A DNA stretch of 62,288 nt from Carboxydocella sporoproducens DSM 16521 (GCF_900167165.1 NZ_FUXM01000011.1:1-62288), one strand, 5' to 3'. Numbered from the stretch's first letter, positions 34,346-43,019 are shown. Notes: a model not told the origin generated them from the letters alone. Numbers and translations: made by a program.

Positions 34346-34838
34346 TGTTCTTCCCCCCCTCTTTGTTGTTTTCTATTGCCTGGCCGCAGCTGGGACAATA
34401 TTCCCATTCGGCCAATAATTCCTTACCACACTGGAAACAGTCTTTTTTCAAACTTTCTTTACACCGGGGGCAAAAACGAAATTCTTCCGTTAAGCGTTCT
34501 CCGCATTTGGGGCATACCAATTGATTCCCCTTCATTTTGTCCACAAGCAGACTGAAATCGACAGTATTAAACTCGGCCAAATACTGTTTACCCCATTCGT
34601 ACAATCCTGCCAGGACCCCTACCAGAACCAGTATCCATAAAATTTTGATTGTTAAATTGATCAAACCAAATAATAATCCTCCTATAGCTACACCTGTAGC
34701 CGCTGTTCCTGGTAAATATTCCCTATACGTTCCTGGAGTTGAAGATATCTGGGAAAAAATCAACCATAATAAAAGTACCCCACCCAACACAATTACTACA
34801 TTTTTCCAGTTGGTGTTGTTTTCTTGTGGCTTACCCAT
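34329..34838 (-). CDS. Membrane protein with two C-terminal zinc ribbons
   Basis: About 169 residues from the ATG at 34838 (GTG at 34847 possible). Two membrane segments (about 15-33 and 55-80), then a cytoplasmic tail with zinc ribbons CPKCGERLTEEFRFCPRCK and CFQCGKELLAEWEYCPSCG. The second has the same C-x2-CG-x5-W-x2-CPxCG pattern as other proteins of this block. Function unknown; adaptor or metal-sensing roles are conceivable. Confidence 0.82.
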   Translation of the reverse strand: MGKPQENNTNWKNVVIVLGGVLLLWLIFSQISSTPGTYREYLPGTAATGVAIGGLLFGLINLTIKILWILVLVGVLAGLYEWGKQYLAEFNTVDFSLLVDKMKGNQLVCPKCGERLTEEFRFCPRCKESLKKDCFQCGKELLAEWEYCPSCGQAIENNKEGGKNNEQVV

Positions 34839-34877
34839 CCCTGTCACCTGCCTTTCTGTAGAAAAGTCAGCAGTTCT

Positions 34878-34979
34878 TTACATTTGTCCTGTAGTCAAAT
34901 GATGAATGAAATATCCAATTGCGCCTATGATCGCCAGGGAAACGACTACAATTGCAGCAATCATTCCCTTGTTGTTCAT
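34878..34979 (-). CDS. 33-residue single-pass membrane microprotein
   Basis: GAAAGGAGG precedes the ATG at 34979. It is mostly one hydrophobic helix (MIAAIVVVSLAIIGAIGYF) followed by IHHLTTGQM. It lies between two operon membrane-protein genes. The strong ribosome site is the main support. Confidence 0.6.
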   Translation of the reverse strand: MNNKGMIAAIVVVSLAIIGAIGYFIHHLTTGQM

Positions 34980-35038
34980 ACCATTACCTCCTTTCTTCTC
35001 TTGCTCTAGTTTAATCCTAAAACAACGTTATGGAGTTT

Positions 35039-35461
35039 TTATGGAGAATGGGAAAAATCTGCGAAAAAAATTTTTTCCATCTGATTAAGCTGATTCTCCA
35101 TAACTTCCAACTGCCAATCCATATTCGCAATAATAGCGCCATAATTAACCGGTTGCATTACGGGCGAAAAATTACTACTGTTGCCATGATTATGATTCTC
35201 CTGTCCTGCTCCAAGAGTTTGTAATACTCCTAACGAAAATACGCTCAAAAACAAAAACGCAGCTGAAATATAGGCAAGCCGTAACCATTGTGGCTGTTGC
35301 CCTTTAGAACGACCTGTTCTTTTTCCAGTTTCTGGTTCAGCCCAGACCAGCGTCCGGTCAATTGCCTTCAATGCCAGCAACCCCAGACCAATTACCATTA
35401 CCACTATCATTAAATAAACATATAGATTTCCCACCTGAGCCAGGTTATACATATCCTTCAC
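35039..35461 (-). CDS. Two-pass membrane protein of the metal-response operon
   Basis: 140 residues from a GTG (or ATG at 35452). Membrane segments at about 13-33 and 62-83, separated by a basic cytoplasmic loop (GKRTGRSKGQQ). The C-terminal outer part has ENHNHGNSSN and MDWQLEVMENQLNQMEK. It lies 4 nt behind the previous gene. Unrecognised. Confidence 0.75.
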   Translation of the reverse strand: MKDMYNLAQVGNLYVYLMIVVMVIGLGLLALKAIDRTLVWAEPETGKRTGRSKGQQPQWLRLAYISAAFLFLSVFSLGVLQTLGAGQENHNHGNSSNFSPVMQPVNYGAIIANMDWQLEVMENQLNQMEKIFFADFSHSP

Positions 35462-35465
35462 CCCG

Positions 35466-35798
35466 CTAAAACCAAAGTACTAACAACAAGACCACTCCAC
35501 CGGCTAAAATAGGTACAAGCAAAAATATTGCCACAGTAGTCAAAAAAGCCATCCCTTCCAGCAATGATGTTAATAGATGGTGTCCGGATAAATTCCCCAT
35601 ACCGTGGTCTTCTGCTCCCTGCCTTAGTAAAATAGCTGGCGTGATTTGCCCGGCATGATGGACTTTCATCATCCCTCCCATACTCAGTCCCATACCGGTC
35701 ATCTGTTCCGACAGGTTTTGCCGGTTAGCAAACAAACCGGCCAAAGTTAGAAAGCCAAATAAAATCACCAGAATCCAAAAACTCGATTTTTTATCCAT
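35466..35798 (-). CDS. Two-pass membrane protein with Met/His-rich outer loop
   Basis: 110 residues. Segments at about 7-24 and 82-110 enclose an outer loop with MTGMGLSMGGMMKVHHAG and DHGMGNLSGHH. The loop composition matches Cu(I)/Ag(I) ligands. Overlaps the upstream gene by 8 nt. Unrecognised. Confidence 0.78.
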   Translation of the reverse strand: MDKKSSFWILVILFGFLTLAGLFANRQNLSEQMTGMGLSMGGMMKVHHAGQITPAILLRQGAEDHGMGNLSGHHLLTSLLEGMAFLTTVAIFLLVPILAGGVVLLLVLWF

Positions 35799-36090
35799 TC
35801 TTTCGCACCCTCCTCATCTTGAGGATGGCCCCAATAAAGGCTCCGGCAAAAATCGCCGGGAATACCAGAGCTCCGGTTTTGGTCAACAAGGCACTGACAA
35901 AACCATGATTTTCTAAAGCCCAGCCCATGAGAGAGTTATGCATGGCACTCATCATGCCATGCATCCACCTCATCGTTTGTTCCTCCGTCGGTCCTGGACT
36001 AAAAAGGGATATAATCACTCCGGTCATGACAAAAAAATAAAAAGTAGCACTAAACCAAGCTAATAATTTATACCAGCTTTTTTTTAACAT
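35791..36090 (-). CDS. Two-pass membrane protein with MRWMHGMMSAMH motif
   Basis: 99 residues. Segments at about 8-30 and 70-92; the connecting outer loop carries MRWMHGMMSAMHNSLMGW and ENHG. The C-terminus is basic, suggesting inside. It begins one base after the cytochrome-b-like gene. Unrecognised. Confidence 0.77.
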   Translation of the reverse strand: MLKKSWYKLLAWFSATFYFFVMTGVIISLFSPGPTEEQTMRWMHGMMSAMHNSLMGWALENHGFVSALLTKTGALVFPAIFAGAFIGAILKMRRVRKNG

Positions 36091-36091
36091 T

Positions 36092-36553
36092 TTATCCTTC
36101 CCCCAGTTCCAGCGGTAAACCGTGGGCCTTATCGTATATGTGCCAAATTATTACCGGCACTGAAATAAGGGTTAAAAGATCATGGATTACTACTGCAAAA
36201 GCAAGAGTAACATGAGAAAAACCTTCACAAACCCAAATCAAAATTCCGCTGAAGGCAAAAAGTAATGTTGATACCAGTACGAAAATACCCATCCCTGATT
36301 TTTTTACCACCAGCCAGGCAGTACTTCCCTGATAATGACCTGATAACTTGGTTACCTCAATGAAAACGGCGACTAGAGTCAGCAGTATAAATACTGCGGC
36401 CAGAGTCCGGTGTAAATAATCGGCCCAGGCCAGTTGATAATCCATCAACCAGCCAGTTTTAGCCCCCATCAACACCAGGCCGCTAATCAGCAATAAACCG
36501 AAGACAACTGCATACAACCAGTGCAGGAGAAAATCAAGCTTAATTTCTTTCAC
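36092..36553 (-). CDS. Four-helix cytochrome b-like membrane protein
   Basis: 153 residues from a GTG at 36553, overlapping the upstream gene by 14 nt. Four membrane helices with His at heme-ligand-like places: LHWLYAVVFG in helix 1, DYLHRTLAAVF in helix 2, VIHDLLTLISVP and IIWHIYDK in helix 4. This resembles b561/FdnI-type and DUF4405 diheme proteins. It could pass electrons across the membrane to or from the metal system, for example the multicopper oxidase; that is inference. Confidence 0.65.
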   Translation of the reverse strand: MKEIKLDFLLHWLYAVVFGLLLISGLVLMGAKTGWLMDYQLAWADYLHRTLAAVFILLTLVAVFIEVTKLSGHYQGSTAWLVVKKSGMGIFVLVSTLLFAFSGILIWVCEGFSHVTLAFAVVIHDLLTLISVPVIIWHIYDKAHGLPLELGEG

Positions 36554-36887
36554 TTGCCGCCTCACTCCCACAATAGGGACAACAATTCCAGTGGTTCCCC
36601 AATGTCTGCCCACAATTTAGACACACCCTCCTGCTGTCCACCTGCCTAACTAATTGTTGCCACAGCGGTCCAGCCTGTTCTTTCAGCAAACTGTAAAACC
36701 CGTAAATAAACATTCCTACCAGAACAAGCATTAATAACTGGATAACAACGTTAATTATCCCTGTATATTTGACCATCATCTGATTGGGACCGAAGAGCAG
36801 GGAAAAGAGTAAATCAAAAAAGATTAATCCTAGTACCAGTACCAGCAAGACCCTTATGAGCTCATTATTTTTCAGTTCACTTAGCAT
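36540..36887 (-). CDS. Two-pass membrane protein with C-terminal zinc ribbon
   Basis: 115 residues. Two membrane segments (about 11-33 and 44-68), then CLNCGQTLGNHWNCCPYCGS, again the W-x2-CPxCG zinc ribbon seen in this block. Its ATG overlaps the upstream stop in TGATG, so translation is coupled. Unrecognised family. Confidence 0.8.
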   Translation of the reverse strand: MLSELKNNELIRVLLVLVLGLIFFDLLFSLLFGPNQMMVKYTGIINVVIQLLMLVLVGMFIYGFYSLLKEQAGPLWQQLVRQVDSRRVCLNCGQTLGNHWNCCPYCGSEAASERN

Positions 36888-37729
36888 CAGACATCACTCT
36901 TTCCTGCCTGCGCCTGGGGTTTAAGCAGGCTGTTAATAAACCCGACCAGGGAAGCAAAAATACCGAACAGAGATAAGAACAAGATTCCATAAATTACGTA
37001 TACTACTGAATTGACGTTGAGTAAGTTAGCTAAACCACCCAATCCTCCTGTATGGCTGGCGTTCTGATGTCCGCTGGCCATCTGATTGTTAGGTTGGGTA
37101 TTGGGTTGGGTATTGGGCTGGATATTGGGCTGGGTACCGGGATATTGATATGGCACATAGTTCTGATAAGGTTGGACCGGATAAGGATATACTGGATAGT
37201 AATAGGATTGAGGCTGTTGCGGTTGAACCAGGTAGTAATTTACACCGGCTTGCCGGGTTTGGTTTATATCCTGAGCCATTGCTTTTTGCGCTATATCCAG
37301 CAAAGTTAACCCCTGGGCCATCTTGTAAATACCGGTATGGATTTTCTCCATATCAACCCCATCACTTTTTTTCGTCTGTCCCCCATTCTTCTCCCCGGGC
37401 AAATCTCCCGCCTGTGGCTGGCTATCATACATTTGCCCACCTAAAATCAACTCTGCTCCCTGTTTAATAATTGAATTTGCTTCCTCCATTTTTTTCAAAG
37501 TCTCTTCCGGAGCGGCGATTTCCTTAACAATAATCTTGGGGGTTTGTTCGCTGGCATCTTTTGGCTTTTCTTTCGGTATCTGTTCTTGCATCTGGTCCTG
37601 GTTCTGTTGCTGCGCTACATTATGCCCATTGGAATTACCGTGATTGAACCCTACTAAAGCTCCTCCCACTGCGACAATTACTACCAAAACAACAATTAAC
37701 GACCCCAAAATCCACTTTAATACCCTCAT
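36887..37729 (-). CDS. Membrane protein with Pro/Gln/Tyr-rich outer domain
   Basis: 280 residues, AGGAGG before the ATG. An N-terminal anchor (about 5-28), a Gln-rich stretch, a helical part (about 70-160), a YYYPVYPYPVQPYQNY segment, a short TQPN repeat (TQPNIQPNTQPNTQPNNQ), and a second membrane segment near 240-268. It looks like an exposed, disordered or wall-spanning spacer held by two anchors. First gene after the sensor kinase. Unrecognised. Confidence 0.78.
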   Translation of the reverse strand: MRVLKWILGSLIVVLVVIVAVGGALVGFNHGNSNGHNVAQQQNQDQMQEQIPKEKPKDASEQTPKIIVKEIAAPEETLKKMEEANSIIKQGAELILGGQMYDSQPQAGDLPGEKNGGQTKKSDGVDMEKIHTGIYKMAQGLTLLDIAQKAMAQDINQTRQAGVNYYLVQPQQPQSYYYPVYPYPVQPYQNYVPYQYPGTQPNIQPNTQPNTQPNNQMASGHQNASHTGGLGGLANLLNVNSVVYVIYGILFLSLFGIFASLVGFINSLLKPQAQAGKSDV

Positions 37730-37749
37730 TCTTTTTTCCTCCTTTGTTT

Positions 37750-39129
37750 TTATCTATTGGGTATGGTTACAATAACTTCTGTCCCCTTCCCCACCTCACT
37801 GGTAACCTGTATTTTCCCTTGATGAGCCTCTACAATAGCCTTGACAATAGCCAAACCGATACCGGCACCTCCGGTAGAACGAGCGCGGGAAGCATCTGCT
37901 CGATATAAACGGTCAAAAATATAGGGTAGATCCTTTTTAGCAATACCTATACCGTTGTCATTTACAACGATGTGGCTCAAGCCGCCCCGTTGAAACACAT
38001 TAATAAAAACCTCACCACCTTCCGGAGTATATTTCAAACTATTGGTTAATAAGTTAACAACAACTTGCCCAATTTTTTCCCGGTCAGCAATGATTTCACA
38101 CGGCTGCCCGCTGAAAGTCAGGGCAATCTTTTTTTTATAGAAATCCCGTTGAAAATTAGTTATAATGTTATTTACCAAACTTGACAAATCAAACTTAACT
38201 TTATTGAGTTCTATCTGTCCGGTATCGTATTTATTAAGTTTTTCCAGATCATTTACCAGACTGGTCATTCTTAAAATTTCCTCATGACAGCTGATTAACC
38301 GTTCTCTGGTTGGCTCCCAAATCCCCTCTATTAAAGCCTCTAGATGACTTTGCAAGGTTGCTAAAGGTGTTCGCAGCTCATGGGCTATATCTGCAGTTAA
38401 TCGCTTATTGCTTTCCTCCTGTTCTCGCAAATCCTCTTCCAGTTGTTTTATTGCATAGGCCAATTCTTTTATTTCACTGATTTTAGTATCGATCAATTTA
38501 TCGCGAAAACTTTGCCGTCTTGACGCTATCTCTTTAGCCGCTTCTACTATTGCCCCTAATTGACGGCCCATTGTTTCAGAAATTCGGGTACTGAACAATA
38601 AAACCATCAAAAAAGAAATTCCAGCTATTACTAGCAACGATTTATTCAATGAATTTAAGAAAAGGATGTCATGTTCATTTAAAAAATAAGTATCATAATA
38701 ACTAATTGTTAATTTCCCAATGGACAAATTATCCGGGCTTTTAAGCGGATATTCTTTAGTAATCAACGAAGGCTTGACAGTTTTAAAATATACCCCTGCC
38801 CGTGCCTGGATCTGTTCCAGCGTCTGCCGGTATGTTTGTGGATCAATCTGTTGCGGTGACCACAGGGTCTGACCCTGGCTATCTGTTAGAGTTATTAAAT
38901 AACCTTTCGCCAACATTTCCTGACCTGATTTGCTGATTTGCTCCCGATTCCATTTACCATCCCTGTAAAATTCGGTAAATTCTTTTACAATTTTAAGATG
39001 TTCCTCACTCTGCAGTTCATGGATATAATTTAAAAAATGCTCGTTGATCAGCATGTGCGTGGCAAGGGTAACCAGAAAAATTGTCACTACCGCCAATGCA
39101 CCATGGGTTAACAGCATCAACCAGCGCAA
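37750..39129 (-). CDS. Sensor histidine kinase, CusS/EnvZ-like
   Basis: 459 residues. Two membrane segments (about 8-30 and 160-182) enclose a roughly 130-residue outer sensor domain. HAMP-like linker, HisKA with IAHELRTPLATLQSHLEAL (phospho-His), and a HATPase domain with NLLTNSLKYTPEGG, VNDNGIGIAKKDLPYIF and GGAGIGLAIVKAI. The start is a TTG; an earlier near-cognate codon is possible because the GGAGGAGG site is about 14 nt away. It lies behind the response regulator; its ligand is probably the metal the operon handles. Confidence 0.9.
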   Translation of the reverse strand: MRWLMLLTHGALAVVTIFLVTLATHMLINEHFLNYIHELQSEEHLKIVKEFTEFYRDGKWNREQISKSGQEMLAKGYLITLTDSQGQTLWSPQQIDPQTYRQTLEQIQARAGVYFKTVKPSLITKEYPLKSPDNLSIGKLTISYYDTYFLNEHDILFLNSLNKSLLVIAGISFLMVLLFSTRISETMGRQLGAIVEAAKEIASRRQSFRDKLIDTKISEIKELAYAIKQLEEDLREQEESNKRLTADIAHELRTPLATLQSHLEALIEGIWEPTRERLISCHEEILRMTSLVNDLEKLNKYDTGQIELNKVKFDLSSLVNNIITNFQRDFYKKKIALTFSGQPCEIIADREKIGQVVVNLLTNSLKYTPEGGEVFINVFQRGGLSHIVVNDNGIGIAKKDLPYIFDRLYRADASRARSTGGAGIGLAIVKAIVEAHQGKIQVTSEVGKGTEVIVTIPNR

Positions 39130-39140
39130 ACGCAGAATTA

Positions 39141-39842
39141 TCAGCCTCCTCCTCCGAATTTATAACCAAAGCCATGCACTGTTAAAATAAACTGAGGGTG
39201 TTTGCTGTCCTTTTCAATTTTCTGTCGAAGATTTTTGATATGAGTATCAATAGCACGTTCATTACCGGTGTAATCATAACCGAAAACCCTGATTACCAAT
39301 TCATCCCGGCTAAAAACCCGTTGCGGGTTTTTACACATGGTTATCAAAATCTTGTATTCACTGGGAGTTAAATTTATATGTTTCCCCTCCACTTTAACTT
39401 CATGGGTAATTGTATCAATTTCTAAATAGCCATTGGCAAAAGTCAATTTATCTGACTTTATCTGCTCAGAGTCATCTGTCCTTCTTAATATTGCTCTCAC
39501 CCGGGCCATTAATTCCTGGGGGCTGAAAGGTTTGACAATATAATCGTCTGCCCCTAATTCCAAGCCATTGATTCTGGATTCTACCTGACTTTTAGCAGTT
39601 AGCATAATAATGGGAACCCCGGATTTCTTTCTTATCTCCATACAAACTTTTTCACCACTGATATCAGGCAACATTAAATCCAAAATAATCAAGTCGGGAT
39701 TAAATAATTGAAACCTCTTCAACGCCTGGCTCCCATCAAAGGCACAATCTACCTTATAACCTCCTTTTTGCAGGTAAGAGGTAATAACCTCAACAATTTT
39801 TTTCTCGTCATCTACTACCAGGATTTTCTTGGGAAACGCCAA
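39141..39842 (-). CDS. Response regulator, OmpR/PhoB family
   Basis: 233 residues from a TTG at 39842, chosen for AGGAGGTGAT just upstream. Receiver with ILVVDDEKK, phospho-Asp in LIILDLMLPD and YIVKPFSPQEL; winged-helix DNA-binding domain ending TVHGFGYKFGG. First gene of a 13-gene minus-strand operon ending at 33106. It likely controls its own promoter and the divergent oxidase gene across the shared intergenic region. Confidence 0.93.
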   Translation of the reverse strand: MAFPKKILVVDDEKKIVEVITSYLQKGGYKVDCAFDGSQALKRFQLFNPDLIILDLMLPDISGEKVCMEIRKKSGVPIIMLTAKSQVESRINGLELGADDYIVKPFSPQELMARVRAILRRTDDSEQIKSDKLTFANGYLEIDTITHEVKVEGKHINLTPSEYKILITMCKNPQRVFSRDELVIRVFGYDYTGNERAIDTHIKNLRQKIEKDSKHPQFILTVHGFGYKFGGGG

Positions 39843-39869
39843 ATTTATCACCTCCTGTCGTAGTTTCAA

Positions 39870-40027
39870 TTATTTTAGTGTAGCTAATTTCTTTCTACGA
39901 TAATATTCAACAACAAATTTGTGTAGATTTTATGTAAAAACCGTGAAAAATTTGCGAACTAAGTCACTTTCTCTACACAGAATCTCCACATTCGACATGT
40001 AAAATGATGTCAAAAGGAGGTAATGCT
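39870..40027. promoter_or_regulatory. Divergent control region between the response regulator and the oxidase gene
   Basis: Holds an inverted repeat TGTGTAGA (39920-39927) and TCTACACA (39972-39979), plus a third GTGTAG at 39878-39883. Possible -10 boxes: TATTAT on the minus strand near 39902-39907 and TAAAAT on the plus strand at 39999-40004. The repeats are candidate response-regulator sites. Confidence 0.45.
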
Positions 40028-41620
40028 ATGCACAGGATAAACAGGCGCGATTTTTTAAGATATTCCGGCTTTGCAGGATTTTCTTTGCTCACAGGAGGAA
40101 TCGGAGCTATCCTTGAAGGCTGTACCATTCACTCAACCAAAACACCGAAAAGTTTTGTCACCCCTTTGATTGTTCCTGACACCGCTGGACCTCTAGCTCT
40201 TTATAAACCCGATTCTGAAAATTTTAAAATAGAAGCAGGTACAGCGAAATTAAAAATCGTCAATGAGAAAGAATCTTTATTAAATGTATATAAAATAAAA
40301 CACCAGGAAAAAACTCTAATTAACCCAACAATATTGGTGCAAAAAGGCCAGGAACTCAGGGTCACCCTGGAGAACGGTCTATCCGAAGATACTATAATTC
40401 ACTGGCATGGTTTAATGGTGGAAGATAAAATGGATGGTCATCCTGCTTATGCTATTAAACCTGGTGAAAGGTATGAGTATAAATTTAAAGTGAAAAATCG
40501 TGGTGGTACATACTGGTATCACCCTCATCCAGAAAACCTTACTGCAAAACAGGCATATAAAGGATTAGCGGGAATTCTACTGGTTGAAGATGATGAGGAA
40601 CTGCAGCTGCGTCAATCTCTGGAATTGGAACTGGGAAAAAACGACATACCTCTGGTAATCCAGGATAAGCGTTTTGACCAAGCAGGTAACATACTATATA
40701 ACCCTGATGATATGGAAAAAATAATGGGTTTTCATGGAAACAAGGTTCTGGTAAACTTAACTTTAAATCCGCTCCTCAAAGTAGCCAAAAAATTTTATCG
40801 TTTCAGGATATTAAATGGTTCTAATGCCAGAATCTATTGTTTATCGTTGCATAGTGAACAGCGAAGGGATTTTATCCCTATCTACTTAATAGGAACTGAT
40901 GGTGGTCTTCTTGATAAACCATACAAAATTAATAAATTTTTTATCTCTCCAGGGGAAAGAGCTGACATACTGGTTGATTTCACCTCATTCAATACCGGTG
41001 AGGAATTGTTTTTTAAAAGCCTGGCCTTCGACCCTATGGACAATGAAGATGCAGAAAACATGGATAATATGGGTATGCAACATGATTCATTAAAAGCAGG
41101 AGAAGAAATTAATATACTCAAAATTGTCATCCACCGGGAAACAGAAAAAACGTTTAAAATTCCCCAAAACTTATCTAGCCTAAAACCAATTAATATTAAG
41201 GATTCATTGACCAGAAAATTCAGGTTATCATTTACAGGTAAACAGTGGCAAATTAATGGTCAAACTTTTAATATATCGCAGTTTCCTGTAATTGTTAAGA
41301 AACACAGCAAAGAAATATGGGAAATTGCTAATGATAAAAAAAGCATGCCTCATCCGATGCATTTGCATGGTTTTATGTTTCAAGTTCTGCAGCGTTTGAA
41401 TAGCCCGAAACAAGTACAGGACCTTGCTATTGACCAAAGTGGTCGAACCGCTATGGACCTGGGTTGGAAAGATACGGTTTTAATTTGGCCAGGGGAAACA
41501 GTAAGGATAGCCATCGACTTCACCCATGATTTCACCGGAGATCAGGTTTACCTGTTTCATTGCCATAATCTCGAACATGAAGATCTCGGCATGATGCTCA
41601 ATCTAAAAGTTAAAGAATAA
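40028..41620 (+). CDS. Multicopper oxidase, Tat-exported lipoprotein type
   Basis: 530 residues from the ATG at 40028 (AAAAGGAGG upstream). The N-terminus has a twin-arginine motif INRRDFLRYSG and a possible lipobox (ILEGC). Copper motifs: IHWHGLM, WYHPHPE, HPMHLHGF and HCHNLEHEDLGMM, giving a complete T1 site with axial Met and the T2/T3 cluster. A short Met/Asp-rich insert (EDAENMDNMGMQHD) resembles the Cu(I) site of CueO. Probable roles are Cu(I) or Mn(II) oxidation. It is divergent from the CusRS-like operon. Confidence 0.92.
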   Translation: MHRINRRDFLRYSGFAGFSLLTGGIGAILEGCTIHSTKTPKSFVTPLIVPDTAGPLALYKPDSENFKIEAGTAKLKIVNEKESLLNVYKIKHQEKTLINPTILVQKGQELRVTLENGLSEDTIIHWHGLMVEDKMDGHPAYAIKPGERYEYKFKVKNRGGTYWYHPHPENLTAKQAYKGLAGILLVEDDEELQLRQSLELELGKNDIPLVIQDKRFDQAGNILYNPDDMEKIMGFHGNKVLVNLTLNPLLKVAKKFYRFRILNGSNARIYCLSLHSEQRRDFIPIYLIGTDGGLLDKPYKINKFFISPGERADILVDFTSFNTGEELFFKSLAFDPMDNEDAENMDNMGMQHDSLKAGEEINILKIVIHRETEKTFKIPQNLSSLKPINIKDSLTRKFRLSFTGKQWQINGQTFNISQFPVIVKKHSKEIWEIANDKKSMPHPMHLHGFMFQVLQRLNSPKQVQDLAIDQSGRTAMDLGWKDTVLIWPGETVRIAIDFTHDFTGDQVYLFHCHNLEHEDLGMMLNLKVKE

Positions 41621-41666
41621 AAAACAAAAGCCCTCAACCCCTTCTTTCGGTACAGGTTGAGGGCGT
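41621..41666 (-). terminator. Terminator after the actin-like gene
   Basis: Stem GCCCTCAACC (41630-41639) with GGTTGAGGGC (41655-41664); TTTTGTTTTTT follows on the minus strand. It probably also serves the oxidase on the plus strand. Confidence 0.82.
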
Positions 41667-41678
41667 AATTATCTTTAA

Positions 41679-42830
41679 TTACCTCAAAGACAGTAGACTA
41701 AATTCTTCTTTTTCTACACTATCGGAATTCTTAACAAAACGTTTACTCAGTATTCTGGCATTCTTCCAGGCACCTAAAGCATTAAGCATAATGGGGTTTT
41801 CGGCAAATAGCAAAGGCACGGGCTCCAATAATTCCTTGATAATATCTTTATATAACAGCGAACCACCACCATATAAAATTAGTCCGGAAATATCCGGCAA
41901 CTGGATGCCTGCAGCTGTCGCCTTGGAAATAAACTCTTCTATCAATTGTCTACCTTCCTGTTCTATGTACTGCCGACATATCTGATTGAATTCAGGTATT
42001 TCTTTGCCATAACATAGTAAATTTCCGTCACCAATAATAACACTATCTACTTTATGCCTTGGTATACTCACTTTATATTCAGTTTTTATGTAGTCTAAAA
42101 TTCGGTTTGCGGGATCAATGGTCCCACGGTCAATCCCAAAAAAAGTACGCGGTTCCAGATTGTCCAGCACAGTTACGTCAGAGGTTAATGAGCCGATATC
42201 TAGCCCCAAAATCATCTTTTCCCCAAAACGGCTTGCCACTTGCTGTATAATTTCTCCTTCTTCATCATACATCAGTGCATTTAAAGCACAGAGACCTTCG
42301 GGCTGAATATCCACTTCCAATATATCAAATTCCACTTCCACTCCATTAAATATCGGATTTAAGAATTTAACTTTATGAGTTCCAAGCAAGGAATTACGCA
42401 AAATATTAATATTATCCTGTTGATTAGCAAAATATTCCTCGGTTGGTAGCATTGTGCCGAGAATTATTTCTTCTTTTATCTGCTTACAGTTGGGTTTCAG
42501 CAGCGAAACTGCAATCGCAGTCAAGAGGACAATTCTAGTTTGCAAATCTTTGGCCTTGCCCTTATGCCGGTCAGCAACAGTCCTCTCTTTTATGATACCT
42601 CTGTTAAAATTATAGGCCATTTTTCCGACGAAATATCTGCCCAGATTTTGCCCGGAGCTCAAGATTTCTACTTCCAGGAGGTTTAACGGGTTACGAGTAT
42701 CATCATTTACAACTCTTCTGGCATGCCAGGGAGCCGATATATTTAATATACAAAATTCCCTTTTTGTAGGCCCGATAATTTTAAATGCATCATTACCCAA
42801 ATCTGCACCCACGGTTAAATAATCCTTCAT
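41679..42830 (-). CDS. Actin-like ATPase, ParM/StbA type
   Basis: 383 residues from the ATG at 42830 (GAGGGGTGG upstream). Phosphate-1 loop VGADLGNDAFK, phosphate-2 loop GLDIGSLTSDVTVLD and an adenosine motif ILYGGGSLLYKDI fit the actin-like fold of ParM/Alp plasmid segregation proteins. No ParR-like gene or parC-like iterons are seen beside it, so it is an orphan. It may be a relic of an integrated plasmid or may serve another cytoskeletal role. Confidence 0.82.
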   Translation of the reverse strand: MKDYLTVGADLGNDAFKIIGPTKREFCILNISAPWHARRVVNDDTRNPLNLLEVEILSSGQNLGRYFVGKMAYNFNRGIIKERTVADRHKGKAKDLQTRIVLLTAIAVSLLKPNCKQIKEEIILGTMLPTEEYFANQQDNINILRNSLLGTHKVKFLNPIFNGVEVEFDILEVDIQPEGLCALNALMYDEEGEIIQQVASRFGEKMILGLDIGSLTSDVTVLDNLEPRTFFGIDRGTIDPANRILDYIKTEYKVSIPRHKVDSVIIGDGNLLCYGKEIPEFNQICRQYIEQEGRQLIEEFISKATAAGIQLPDISGLILYGGGSLLYKDIIKELLEPVPLLFAENPIMLNALGAWKNARILSKRFVKNSDSVEKEEFSLLSLR

Positions 42831-42839
42831 CGCTTCCAC

Positions 42840-43019
42840 CCCTCAAGTTTAGTTTAGCTAAGGTAATTATACCTAATCCAAGTAAACCTATCAACATATT
42901 CTGGTTTATTTCCCATTATTCGACATTTATTCTGATAAATCGATTGGTTTCGCTTTTGACATTTACTTGCTTTGTATTTTATGATAACATTAGAATATTT
43001 TTTTCAGAGGTGAATCGTT
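42840..43019. other. AT-rich divergent intergenic region
   Basis: Separates the actin-like gene from the zinc ribbon gene. I see no gene, clear iterons or terminator; several weak AT-rich -10-like stretches are present. Confidence 0.4.

Noticed and set aside
37052..37309. Gly/Ile-rich plus-strand frame opposite the TQPN repeat
   Set aside because: Antisense of the repeat in the minus-strand operon gene; no independent support.
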